Below, in pieces: positions 1 through 7,629 of a stretch of 64,000 nucleotides of DNA. Made by a program: the position numbers and the translations under genes. Below the pieces are notes generated by a model. The model had not been told where the DNA came from. It searched no databases and saw only the letters and a program-made list of their open reading frames with translations. The stretch is from DASQPA01 sp963757335 (GTDB lineage: Bacteria; Acidobacteriota; Thermoanaerobaculia; Multivoradales; UBA5704), in the NCBI GenBank assembly GCA_963757335.1, contig CAVWRJ010000011.1, positions 1 to 64,000 of the forward strand, read 5' to 3'. Positions within the stretch are counted from its first letter, which is position 1, and each line of letters opens with the position of its first letter.

Positions 1-252
1 AGAAAAGCTCTTTTCCGCCGCCGAAAAGCTCTTTTCTGACTTAGAAATGCTCTTTCCCAACTCGGAAAAGAGCATTTCTGCTTCGGAAAAGCTCTTTCCT
101 GACCCGGAAAAGCTCTTTTCCAACTCAGAAAAGCTCTTTTCTGGTTCAGAAAAGCTCATTTCCAACTTGGAAAAGCTCTTTTCGGACTTGGAAAAGATCT
201 TTTCCGTTTCAGAAATGTGCATTTCCAGCGCAGAAATGTGCATTTCTCCCGG
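1..252. repeat. 21-bp-period tandem array of small dyads
   Basis: Twelve consecutive units start every 21 bases (positions 2, 23, 44, 65, 86, 107, 128, 149, 170, 191, 212, 233). The array runs off the left edge. Most units carry GAAAAGCTCTTTTC, two 6-bp inverted arms around a 2-base centre, followed by about 7 variable bases. In the last two units the core is GAAATGTGCATTTC: both arms changed together, so the dyad is kept. The array ends at the stop codon of ppa. All frames stay open because 21 is a multiple of 3, so the short ORFs here are probably not genes. Function unknown. Confidence 0.9.
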
Positions 253-945
253 CTAAGGGCTGGCGAGCGCCGCGAAAAAGCGCCCCTTCAGGTCGGGAAA
301 GCGCTCGGCGTAGTCCTCCCGGCTGCGCTCGATCACCTCGTAGGCGTCTTCGCGGCCGTAGGTGTGGGTGATCTGGACCGCGGTGGTGTCTCCGGGCAGG
401 CTCTTGTAGGTGAGGAAGTAGTGCTTCAGGCGGTCGATCTGGGCGTGGGGCAGCTCTCCGATGTCCTGGATCTGCCCGAACGCCACGTCGCCCTTCAAGA
501 CGGCGAGGATCTTGTCGTCCGCCTCGTCGTGGTCGAGCATGTGGAGGCCGCCGATGGGGCAGGCCTGGAGGAGGACGTCGCCGCGGGGGAAGGCGTTCTC
601 GGTGAGGATGCAGATGTCGAGCGGATCGCCGTCCCCCTGAACCGTCTCCCGCCCCGTCCGCGCCCGGGAGAGCGCCGCCACCCGGTCGCCGCAGTAGGTC
701 TGCGGCAGGAAGCCGTAGAGGGTCGGGCAGACGTTCGAGAACTGCTGCGGCCGGTCCACCTTGAGCAGGCCGGTCGGCTTGTCGATCTCGAACTTGACGG
801 TGTCCGAGGGGACGATCTCGACATAGGCGGTGACCATCCCCGGCGCGTCGGGGCCGATCGACACCCCGTGCCAGGGGTGGGGCTGGAAGAGGAGGTGGAG
901 GAGGTCCCAGGCGCTCTCGCGGGCGGTGTCGTCCATGGCGGACAT
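253..945 (-). CDS. ppa: Inorganic pyrophosphatase, family I
   Basis: Hydrolyses pyrophosphate to two phosphates in the cytoplasm, pulling biosynthetic reactions forward. The protein has 230 residues. It carries the family I signature DGDPLDI around residue 105, with acidic residues that bind metal ions, and the conserved stretch VEIVPSDTVKFEIDK near residue 42. The first ATG (945) is used here; a second ATG three codons in is possible. The gene is divergent from the metalloprotease gene, and its promoter region was duplicated when the 1.3-2.7 kb cassette arrived. The stop codon touches the 21-bp array. Family assignment is secure; the exact start is less so. Confidence 0.93.
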   Translation of the reverse strand: MSAMDDTARESAWDLLHLLFQPHPWHGVSIGPDAPGMVTAYVEIVPSDTVKFEIDKPTGLLKVDRPQQFSNVCPTLYGFLPQTYCGDRVAALSRARTGRETVQGDGDPLDICILTENAFPRGDVLLQACPIGGLHMLDHDEADDKILAVLKGDVAFGQIQDIGELPHAQIDRLKHYFLTYKSLPGDTTAVQITHTYGREDAYEVIERSREDYAERFPDLKGRFFAALASP

Positions 946-1281
946 CTTATCGCGCCCCCTTTTATCGCGCCTCCTTGAAATGGATCGCTCGACTCCGTCA
1001 CTAGGGAAGGACCCGCTCTTCGCCCGACCTCGAAAGGGGAGACGATGCCCGACCGTTCGCCGGCCCTGCTCTCATCCGTTCTCTGTCGCCTCGCCCTGCT
1101 TGCCGCCCAGGGGGCCGGCGGCCAGGTGGCGCCGCCGCAGACGGGCGACCTCGCTCGCCGCACCGTCTCCTCCGACCGCCTGGCGGCGCGGGAGAGCGTC
1201 GTGCCGCTGGCCGAGGCCGAGCCGCTCCTGGCCCCGAGGTCCGGGACGGCTGGACGGCCTTCACGCTCGGCGCCCCGGGCG
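893..1281. repeat. Long direct repeat, copy 1 (flanks the AT-rich cassette)
   Basis: About 389 bp match 2672-3046 with roughly ten substitutions plus a 14-bp insertion near 950-965 (the motif TATCGCGCC appears twice in copy 1). The segment holds the first codons of ppa, the divergent promoter region and the first ~79 codons of the metalloprotease. Identity ends at CCCCGGGCG (1281 / 3046). Copy 1 keeps ppa intact; copy 2 keeps the protease intact. Confidence 0.9.
1045..1281 (+). pseudogene. Truncated 5' copy of the metalloprotease gene
   Basis: The ATG and signal-peptide codons at 1045 match the start of the protease gene at 2809. A one-base deletion after the codons for AEAEPLL shifts the frame, and homology stops at 1281. 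The rest of the gene is absent here. It is a by-product of the long duplication and is not expected to be functional. Confidence 0.8.
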
Positions 1282-1377
1282 GTCGCCAGGGCAAGAGAAT
1301 CCACACATCCCCAGCGACATCTCTCAATAGTTCTATAAGATAGATCATTGATCTCGCTTTCTGTATAGTCGTCATTC

Positions 1378-2514
1378 ATGAGGAAGGTGGTTAAAGGCAA
1401 CGTGCGCGCGGCTGCTCTCTTCGGAAGGCTTCGGGAGCTTGCCGCACGTTCTCAAAAGTTTCGGGATGCCATTTCAGCGCTTTCCCAGGAGCCGCCTGTA
1501 CCCATTGCAACAATTCGGGAAAGCATGAGAGTCGAGATTTTCGAGGAAGTCCTATTGCCTCTGCTTTCCAATTTCGATTGCATGGCGGCCCTGATAAAGG
1601 AAATATCCTCCCTGCTCCAGAAGGACGGTCAAGCTTATTCAGCATACGGCGACGCCCTGGGAAGAATTAAAACTGCCTGGGAACAAATCGATGCAGATTG
1701 GTACAGAGTGGTAGCTGCCAGAAGTTTGGATTGCTCTCGGCAACTGGCTAGAATTTCTACCGCCTTAGACTCCATCACCTATGATTGCTGCGAAATTACA
1801 ATACCGTCGAGAATCAAGGAGCACCTGGAATTACTACCCATTGGCGGTACATTGGACTTTCGGGGTGCATATGACAAGGAACTCAGCGCAGAGGAGGGCC
1901 GAAAACGATTCTTAAAGTACCTCCACTTTTATCCAACCTTCATCGACGGACTCATAGATATCGACAATGAAATCATTACACGGGCAGCACCACCTGGCTG
2001 GCGACGTATAAGCACGCTCTTCTTCGCAGCTCTTTTTGCCTTGGCTGGCTTCGCATTAATTTTCATTGCGCTCTGGTTCGGGGATTTTGCCAAACTCGCT
2101 GAATGGCCCTTCAAGAGTGAACACTCAAGAGAATATTATCTGACCTATGCTTTTTTACTTATCGGCTCGATATCCCACGTCGTGATCAATCTGCTAAAGC
2201 AGGACCGGTCTGCCAGCTCGTCGTCACAAATTCTCTCAGATTGGATTTTGCGGATACACGTGAGAGAAACCGCGTTTTATATTTCTGCGCTGTCGCTTTG
2301 CTTTGGCTCTCTTGCAGTGCCCTTTTTGTTCGTCAAGGGGATCTCTTGGCAGGCCGCCTTCTTCGTTGGCTATAGCTATGACAGTTTTATAGATTTGTTT
2401 TTGAAACGCTTCGAGAAAGTAGTGGCAAATTCGTTGGAAGAGAATACTGTGGACAAGGTCGACAAAGCATCACCCTTAACACCTGCTCGACAGCACGAAA
2501 GGAGTCCCTCATGA
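1378..2514 (+). CDS. Unknown membrane protein of an inserted cassette
   Basis: 378 residues, not recognised. Residues 1-205 look cytoplasmic and helical, with three cysteines clustered near 119 and 137-138. Four predicted membrane segments follow at about 212-234, 244-263, 298-319 and 323-341, then a charged tail with GYSYDSFIDLFLKRFE. Base and codon use are clearly more AT-rich than the neighbours (many AAT, ATA, TTT), which points to transfer. No clear Shine-Dalgarno precedes the ATG; an AT-rich tract at 1325-1375 could hold a promoter. The stop overlaps the next start as ATGA (2511-2514), so both genes are probably translated together. The layout (soluble helical part plus a membrane module, with a small partner) would suit an effector or sensor, but that is only a guess. 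Confidence 0.72.
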   Translation: MRKVVKGNVRAAALFGRLRELAARSQKFRDAISALSQEPPVPIATIRESMRVEIFEEVLLPLLSNFDCMAALIKEISSLLQKDGQAYSAYGDALGRIKTAWEQIDADWYRVVAARSLDCSRQLARISTALDSITYDCCEITIPSRIKEHLELLPIGGTLDFRGAYDKELSAEEGRKRFLKYLHFYPTFIDGLIDIDNEIITRAAPPGWRRISTLFFAALFALAGFALIFIALWFGDFAKLAEWPFKSEHSREYYLTYAFLLIGSISHVVINLLKQDRSASSSSQILSDWILRIHVRETAFYISALSLCFGSLAVPFLFVKGISWQAAFFVGYSYDSFIDLFLKRFEKVVANSLEENTVDKVDKASPLTPARQHERSPS

Positions 2515-2672
2515 ACAAAATCAGCCAAACATCCTCATTCCCTGGAAGATCCAAGCTTTACATCGCTAAGGAGGAACTTTATTGCTTAGCTCGGGCAGTC
2601 TCAGAAGAGGGTGGCGAGAAAAAGGATGATGTGGTGAAGGGCCTGCCGACCACATATTGCCCAAAAAACTAA
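2511..2672 (+). CDS. Small unknown protein, partner of the cassette membrane protein
   Basis: 53 residues starting MNKISQTSSFPGRSK and ending TTYCPKN. It overlaps the preceding stop by ATGA, so it is likely translationally coupled. An AGGAG motif lies about 8 bases before the ATG. The sequence is hydrophilic, with an acidic/lysine-rich stretch (EEGGEKKDD) and two cysteines. It has no membrane segment or signal peptide. Its stop codon (2670-2672) coincides with the start of direct-repeat copy 2, so the cassette ends with this gene. AT-rich like its partner. No family recognised. Confidence 0.55.
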   Translation: MNKISQTSSFPGRSKLYIAKEELYCLARAVSEEGGEKKDDVVKGLPTTYCPKN

Positions 2673-3046
2673 GGTGGAGGAGGTCCCAGGCGCTCTCGCG
2701 GGCGGTGTCGTCCATGGCGGACATCTTATCGCGCCTCCTTGAAATGGATTGCTCGACTCCGTCACCATGGAAGGACCCGCTCTTCGACCGACCTCGAAAG
2801 GGGAGACGATGCCCGACCGTTCGCCGGCCCTGCTCTCATCCGTTCTCTGTGGCCTCGCCCTGCTTGCCGCCCAGGTGGCCGGCGGCCAGGTAGCGCCGCC
2901 GCAGACGGGCGACCTCGCTCGCCGCACCGTCTCCTCCGACCGCCTGGCGGCGCGGGAGAGCGTCGTGCCGCTGGCCGAGGCCGAGCCGCTCCTGGTCCCC
3001 GAGGCCCGGGACGGCTGGACGGCCTTCACGCTCGGCGCCCCGGGCG
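2672..3046. repeat. Long direct repeat, copy 2
   Basis: Second copy of 893-1281. It begins exactly at the last base of the small cassette gene. It contains a dead remnant of ppa (start codon at 2722-2724, minus strand, 17 codons to the junction) and the intact promoter and start of the metalloprotease. The net effect is that both host genes kept a full promoter after insertion. Confidence 0.9.
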
Positions 3047-6000
3047 AGTGGCGAGCCTACGCCGACCGGCGGACGGGCCGGATCGAGTATGCGGAGGGGG
3101 CGGGGCTCCCCTGGATTCCGGGGCGCGGCAACCAGCTGACCCCGGCGGACGTCGTCTCCGGCGGCGGTCCGGTGGACCTCGCGGCTCTGGAGCGGATCGC
3201 CCGCGGCTTTCTCGGCCGGACCGGCAAGCTCCTGGGGGTGGATCCCGCCACCCTGGTGCTCGACCGCGGCCGCTCGGGACCGGCGGCCGACTATCTCTGG
3301 TTCGTCGACTTCGACCTCGTCCGGGACGGCCGCACGGTCGAGGGCGCCCGGGTGACGCTGACGGTCAACAACGGCAACCTCATCCAGTTCGGCACCGTCC
3401 AGCTGCCCCCTCCCGACGCGGCGATGCCGGCGGTCGAGATCGAGCGGGCGGCGGCGCTCGCCGTCCTCTCCTCGCAGGTCGGCGGCTTCACCCCGGCCGA
3501 CCACTTCGTGGATTCCGGCTCGCTCCACCTGCTGCCGGCGGATGTCGCCGACACCCGCGCCGCCCTCGGCTTCGAGCCCGGCCGCGGGCGCGGCCTGGTC
3601 GCCGTCTGGGAGTTCCGCTTCCGGCGCGACCGGGTGATGGGAACCTGGCGCGGCCGGGTCGACGCCACGACCGGCGAGCTCCTCGCCTTCACCGACGTCA
3701 ACGACTACGCCCAGGTGACCGGGGGGATCTACCCACGGTCGTTCGCGACCGACGCCGAGGTCGAGCGGCCGCTCCCCTTCGCCGGCCTCTCCTCCGGGGT
3801 CTTCACCGACTCGGCGGGCTTCTACGACTACCTCGGGGGGGCGGTCAGCAGCCAGCTCACCGGCCCCTATGTGGGGATCAACGACGACTGCGGCACGATC
3901 GGGCAGAGCGGGAGCGGCAGCGGTTTCATCCACTTCGGCCTCTCCGCCGGCACCGACTGCGCCACCCCGGGCTCTGGAGGGCTCGGCAACACCCACTCGG
4001 CGCGCATGCAGTTCTACCAGATCAACCGCATCAAGGAGCTGGGGCGGGGTTGGCTGCCCAACAACGCCTGGCTCTCGGCTCCGCTGAGGGTCAACGTCAA
4101 CCTGCCCCAGGTCTGCAACGCCTACTGGGACGGCCTCGCCCTCAACTTCTTCCGCTCCGGCGGAGGCTGCGGCAACACCGGCGAGATCGCCGGCGTCTCG
4201 CTTCACGAGTACGGGCACGGCCTCGATCAGAACGACGGCGGGGGCGAATCTCCCGACGGCGGCACCCGGGAGAGCTACGCCGATGTCACGGCGGCCCTCG
4301 TCACCCACGACTCCTGCGGCGGTACGGGCTTCTTCGGCGGCAATTGTGGCGGCTACGGCGACGCCTGCACCGCCTGCAGCGGCGTCCGCGACCTCGACTG
4401 GGCCCGGCACACTTCCGGCGCCCCCCACACGGTCGCCAACTTCACCCAGACCCGCTGCCCGTTCGGCGGCGGCGACGACGGCCCCTGCGGCCGCGAGGCG
4501 CACTGTGAGTCCTACCTTCCCTCGGAGGCGATGTGGGATTTCGCCGCCCGCGATCTACCGGGGGCCGGTGCCACGGGGAATGCCGCCTGGGCGGTCGTCG
4601 AGCGGCTCTGGTACCGCTCGCGGGCGACGGCGGGGAGCGCCTTCACCTGCAACACCGCTCCCACCACCTGGACCTCGGACGGCTGCGCGGCCGGCACCCT
4701 CTGGCGGGTGCTGCGGGCGGCCGACGACGACGACGGCAACCTCGCGAACGGCACGCCGCACTCCTGCGCCCTCTACGCCGCCCTCGCCCGGCACGGCATC
4801 GCCTGTCCGGGCGATCCGGCGGCCGCCACCTGCTTCGCCGCCTGTACCCCGCCCGCGGTCCCCACCCTGACCCTGACCCCCGGCCTCCGCCAGATGCGGC
4901 TCGACTGGACCGACGTCTCCGCGAGCGGCACCGGCGTGGTCTACGACGTCTACCGGAACGAATCGAGCTGCAACTCGGGCTTCACCCGCATCGCCACAGT
5001 CCCCCTGGGCACCGCGTATCTGGACAGCGCGGTGACCGAAGGCCTCAGCTACAACTACCAGGTGATCGCCCGCCCGAGCGGCAATGAGGCCTGCTCGGCC
5101 GCCCCCAGCGTCTGCCGGTCGGCGGCGCCGGTCGCCCCGGCCTGCGGCCTCGCCGCCCCGGCGACGCTCACCGCCACCGCCGTCTCCACCCACCAGGTGA
5201 TCCTCACCTGGAGCGCCGTCCCCGGGGCCACCGACTACAACGTCTACCGGGCGGCGGCGAGCGGCGGCCCCTACAGCCTGGTGCGGTCGCTCGCCGCGCC
5301 GGCCACCACCTGGACCGACACCGCCCTCGCGAGCGGCACGGCGGTCTTCTACGTCGTCCGCGCCGCCGCCGACTGCTCGTCCCCAAGCTCCCCCGAGGCC
5401 ACCGCCACCCCCTTCGTCTGCGCCGGAACGACGATCTACAGCAACGACTTCGAGAGCGGCAGCGGCCTCGGCGACTGGACCACGGGACCGGCGGCCAGCC
5501 AGCCCACCGAGTGGCGCGGCATCCAGGCCTGCGACGCCCACAGCGGCCAGAAGGTCTTCCACTTCGGCGGCCCCGGCTGCACCGACAACTACGACACCTC
5601 CCAGAACTCCTACGCCCAGGTGGGAGGGCTGGCCGGGATCGCCGTACCTGCCGGCGTATCCGACACCCGGCTCTCCTTCTGGCACCGCTTCGCCTTCGAG
5701 AACGGCTTCGACAGCGGGAGCCTCACCCTGTCGATCGACGGCAGCCAGTTCGTATCCATCCCCGCGAGCGCCTATCTCGCCAATCCTCCCACCGGCTACT
5801 ACGGCGGGTTCACCGGGACCCAGAGCACTTTCGTCAACTCGATCGTCGACCTGGACGCCGCCTGCAACCTGGCGGGGGCCGGAGGCACCGGCTGCATCGG
5901 CCGCACCCTCTACCTGCGCTTCGTCGCGCAGACCGACGAAATCATCAACGCCCAGGGCTGGTTCTTGGACGACGTCACGGTGAGCGCCTGCATGCCCCAT

Positions 6001-7599
6001 GGCTGCACCGGCGCGCCGGTCGCCGGCGCCGCGACGACGCCAGCGAACAGCCAGATCCGGGTGAATTGGACGAACGGGGTACCGCCCTCGGCGACCTTCG
6101 ACGTCTATCGCGCCCTCGGAACCTGCGCCTCCCCCGGCCCCTTCACCCGGATCGCGAGCCAGACCGCAGGCTCGACCTTCCTCGACACCACCGCTCCCGG
6201 GACCGTCACCTTCGCCTACCGCATCACCGGCCTCGAACCGACCGGGCAGTGCGAGTCCGATCCGTCCGCCTGTCTCCAGGCGACCGCCACCGGTCCTTGC
6301 ACGGGGCCTCCCCTGTTCGCCGGCCTCGCGAGCGCCGGCAACGGGGCGATCGACCTCTGCTCGGCGAACCTCTCGTGGGCTCCGGCCACCGCCTACTGCG
6401 GCGGTCCCATCACCTACAACGTCTACCGCGGGACGACCGCCGGCTTCACCCCGGCGCCCGGGAACCGCATCGCGACCGGCGTCTCGCAGACGACCTTCGC
6501 CGACCTCGGACCGCTGACCGACAGCACGACCTACTACTACATCGTGCGCGCGGTGGACAATGGCACCGCCGGCGGCGGCGGCACCGGAGTGGAGGACGGA
6601 AACCTGGTGAGGAAGAGCGCCACGCCGACCGGCCCGGTCACGATCGGCACCTTCCTCGACAATTTCGAGGGATCGGCCGCGGGGGGCGGCTTCGATCATC
6701 CGGGCTGGAGCCACGCCGCCCTCTCCGGGTCCGCGAACTGGAGCTGGTCGAACTTCGTGGCGCAGAGCCCGACCCACTCCTGGTACTCCTACAGCCTGTC
6801 CTCGGCCGCCGCCGACCGGGTGCTCGTCTCCCCCAACTTCGGCGTCGTCCAGGGGACGACCCTCTCCTTCTGGCACACCTATGCCTTCTACGGCTGCTAC
6901 GACGGCGGCACGCTCGAGATCTCGACCGACGGCGGGGCGACCTGGTCACTCCTGCCCTACCCCGCCTACACGGCGGGCCCCCCCCAGTACTACATCTATT
7001 CGAGCCCCAACCCGCTCTCGAACCAGCTGGGCTGGTGCTACGGGAACCTCGACGTCCCGACCCAGGTGACCGCCGACCTCTCCTCCTACGCCGGCTCCCA
7101 GGCCCGCCTGCGCTGGCACGCTGGCGACAGCGGCTACTCCGGTTCCGTCAGCAGCAGCTGGTACGTGGACTCGGTCTCGATCACCCACACCCAGACGACG
7201 GCCACCTGCTCCTCGACCCCGCCGCCGCCGCTCCGCTTCTACACGCTCCCCCCCTGCCGGCTGATCGACACCCGCAACCCGAACGGCCCCCTCGGCGGTC
7301 CGGCGCTCCCGGCGAGCGCCCAGCGCACCTTCACCCTCCCCGGCGTCTGCGGCCTCCCGCCGACCGCCAAGGCCGTGGCGGTCAACCTGACGGTGGTGAG
7401 CCCGCCAGCGGCGGGAGACCTCCGCCTCTTCGCCGCGGACCGAACGGCCCCCTTCGCCAGCGCGATCAACTTCGCCGCCGGCCAGACCCGGACCAACAAC
7501 GCCCTCGTCGGCCTCTCGCCGGCCGGCGGCCTCACCTTGCAGAACGACGCCGGGAGCGGCGTTACTTTGGTGGTGGATCTGGTGGGGTATTTCCAGTAG
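2809..7599 (+). CDS. Secreted multidomain zinc metalloprotease (gluzincin)
   Basis: 1596 residues from the ATG at 2809, which follows AAAGGGGAGACG and begins a good signal peptide (LLSSVLCGLALLAAQVAGG). Residues ~30-330 look like a FTP/PepSY-type propeptide. The zinc site HEYGH is at ~466-470, and the third ligand is probably the Glu of ESYAD at ~488, as in M4/M36 peptidases. After the catalytic region come repeated fibronectin-III-like domains (DVYRN, NVYRA, DVYRA, NVYRG starts), two jelly-roll/MAM-like modules (around 880 and 1285), and a C-terminal ~120-residue domain starting PPCRLIDTR and ending LVGYFQ. I know that last domain from other acidobacterial secreted proteins. Likely an extracellular degradative enzyme. 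Divergent from ppa. Confidence 0.88.
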   Translation: MPDRSPALLSSVLCGLALLAAQVAGGQVAPPQTGDLARRTVSSDRLAARESVVPLAEAEPLLVPEARDGWTAFTLGAPGEWRAYADRRTGRIEYAEGAGLPWIPGRGNQLTPADVVSGGGPVDLAALERIARGFLGRTGKLLGVDPATLVLDRGRSGPAADYLWFVDFDLVRDGRTVEGARVTLTVNNGNLIQFGTVQLPPPDAAMPAVEIERAAALAVLSSQVGGFTPADHFVDSGSLHLLPADVADTRAALGFEPGRGRGLVAVWEFRFRRDRVMGTWRGRVDATTGELLAFTDVNDYAQVTGGIYPRSFATDAEVERPLPFAGLSSGVFTDSAGFYDYLGGAVSSQLTGPYVGINDDCGTIGQSGSGSGFIHFGLSAGTDCATPGSGGLGNTHSARMQFYQINRIKELGRGWLPNNAWLSAPLRVNVNLPQVCNAYWDGLALNFFRSGGGCGNTGEIAGVSLHEYGHGLDQNDGGGESPDGGTRESYADVTAALVTHDSCGGTGFFGGNCGGYGDACTACSGVRDLDWARHTSGAPHTVANFTQTRCPFGGGDDGPCGREAHCESYLPSEAMWDFAARDLPGAGATGNAAWAVVERLWYRSRATAGSAFTCNTAPTTWTSDGCAAGTLWRVLRAADDDDGNLANGTPHSCALYAALARHGIACPGDPAAATCFAACTPPAVPTLTLTPGLRQMRLDWTDVSASGTGVVYDVYRNESSCNSGFTRIATVPLGTAYLDSAVTEGLSYNYQVIARPSGNEACSAAPSVCRSAAPVAPACGLAAPATLTATAVSTHQVILTWSAVPGATDYNVYRAAASGGPYSLVRSLAAPATTWTDTALASGTAVFYVVRAAADCSSPSSPEATATPFVCAGTTIYSNDFESGSGLGDWTTGPAASQPTEWRGIQACDAHSGQKVFHFGGPGCTDNYDTSQNSYAQVGGLAGIAVPAGVSDTRLSFWHRFAFENGFDSGSLTLSIDGSQFVSIPASAYLANPPTGYYGGFTGTQSTFVNSIVDLDAACNLAGAGGTGCIGRTLYLRFVAQTDEIINAQGWFLDDVTVSACMPHGCTGAPVAGAATTPANSQIRVNWTNGVPPSATFDVYRALGTCASPGPFTRIASQTAGSTFLDTTAPGTVTFAYRITGLEPTGQCESDPSACLQATATGPCTGPPLFAGLASAGNGAIDLCSANLSWAPATAYCGGPITYNVYRGTTAGFTPAPGNRIATGVSQTTFADLGPLTDSTTYYYIVRAVDNGTAGGGGTGVEDGNLVRKSATPTGPVTIGTFLDNFEGSAAGGGFDHPGWSHAALSGSANWSWSNFVAQSPTHSWYSYSLSSAAADRVLVSPNFGVVQGTTLSFWHTYAFYGCYDGGTLEISTDGGATWSLLPYPAYTAGPPQYYIYSSPNPLSNQLGWCYGNLDVPTQVTADLSSYAGSQARLRWHAGDSGYSGSVSSSWYVDSVSITHTQTTATCSSTPPPPLRFYTLPPCRLIDTRNPNGPLGGPALPASAQRTFTLPGVCGLPPTAKAVAVNLTVVSPPAAGDLRLFAADRTAPFASAINFAAGQTRTNNALVGLSPAGGLTLQNDAGSGVTLVVDLVGYFQ

Positions 7600-7629
7600 G
7601 GGGATGCGGACCGAAGGCGACACGCCCCT

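Noticed and set aside
1..252. 21-bp array as a CRISPR
   Set aside because: No constant repeat with unique spacers of 25-40 bases; the unit is 21 bp with only ~7 variable bases, and no cas genes are present.
47..256. Array ORF encoding SEKLFS heptads
   Set aside because: Open only because the period is a multiple of three; other frames are open too, with no ribosome site.
2836..6876. Long antisense ORFs (555 and 773 codons) within the metalloprotease
   Set aside because: High-GC shadow frames with Arg/Gly/Ala-rich composition and no recognisable domain; the sense strand has a clear protein.
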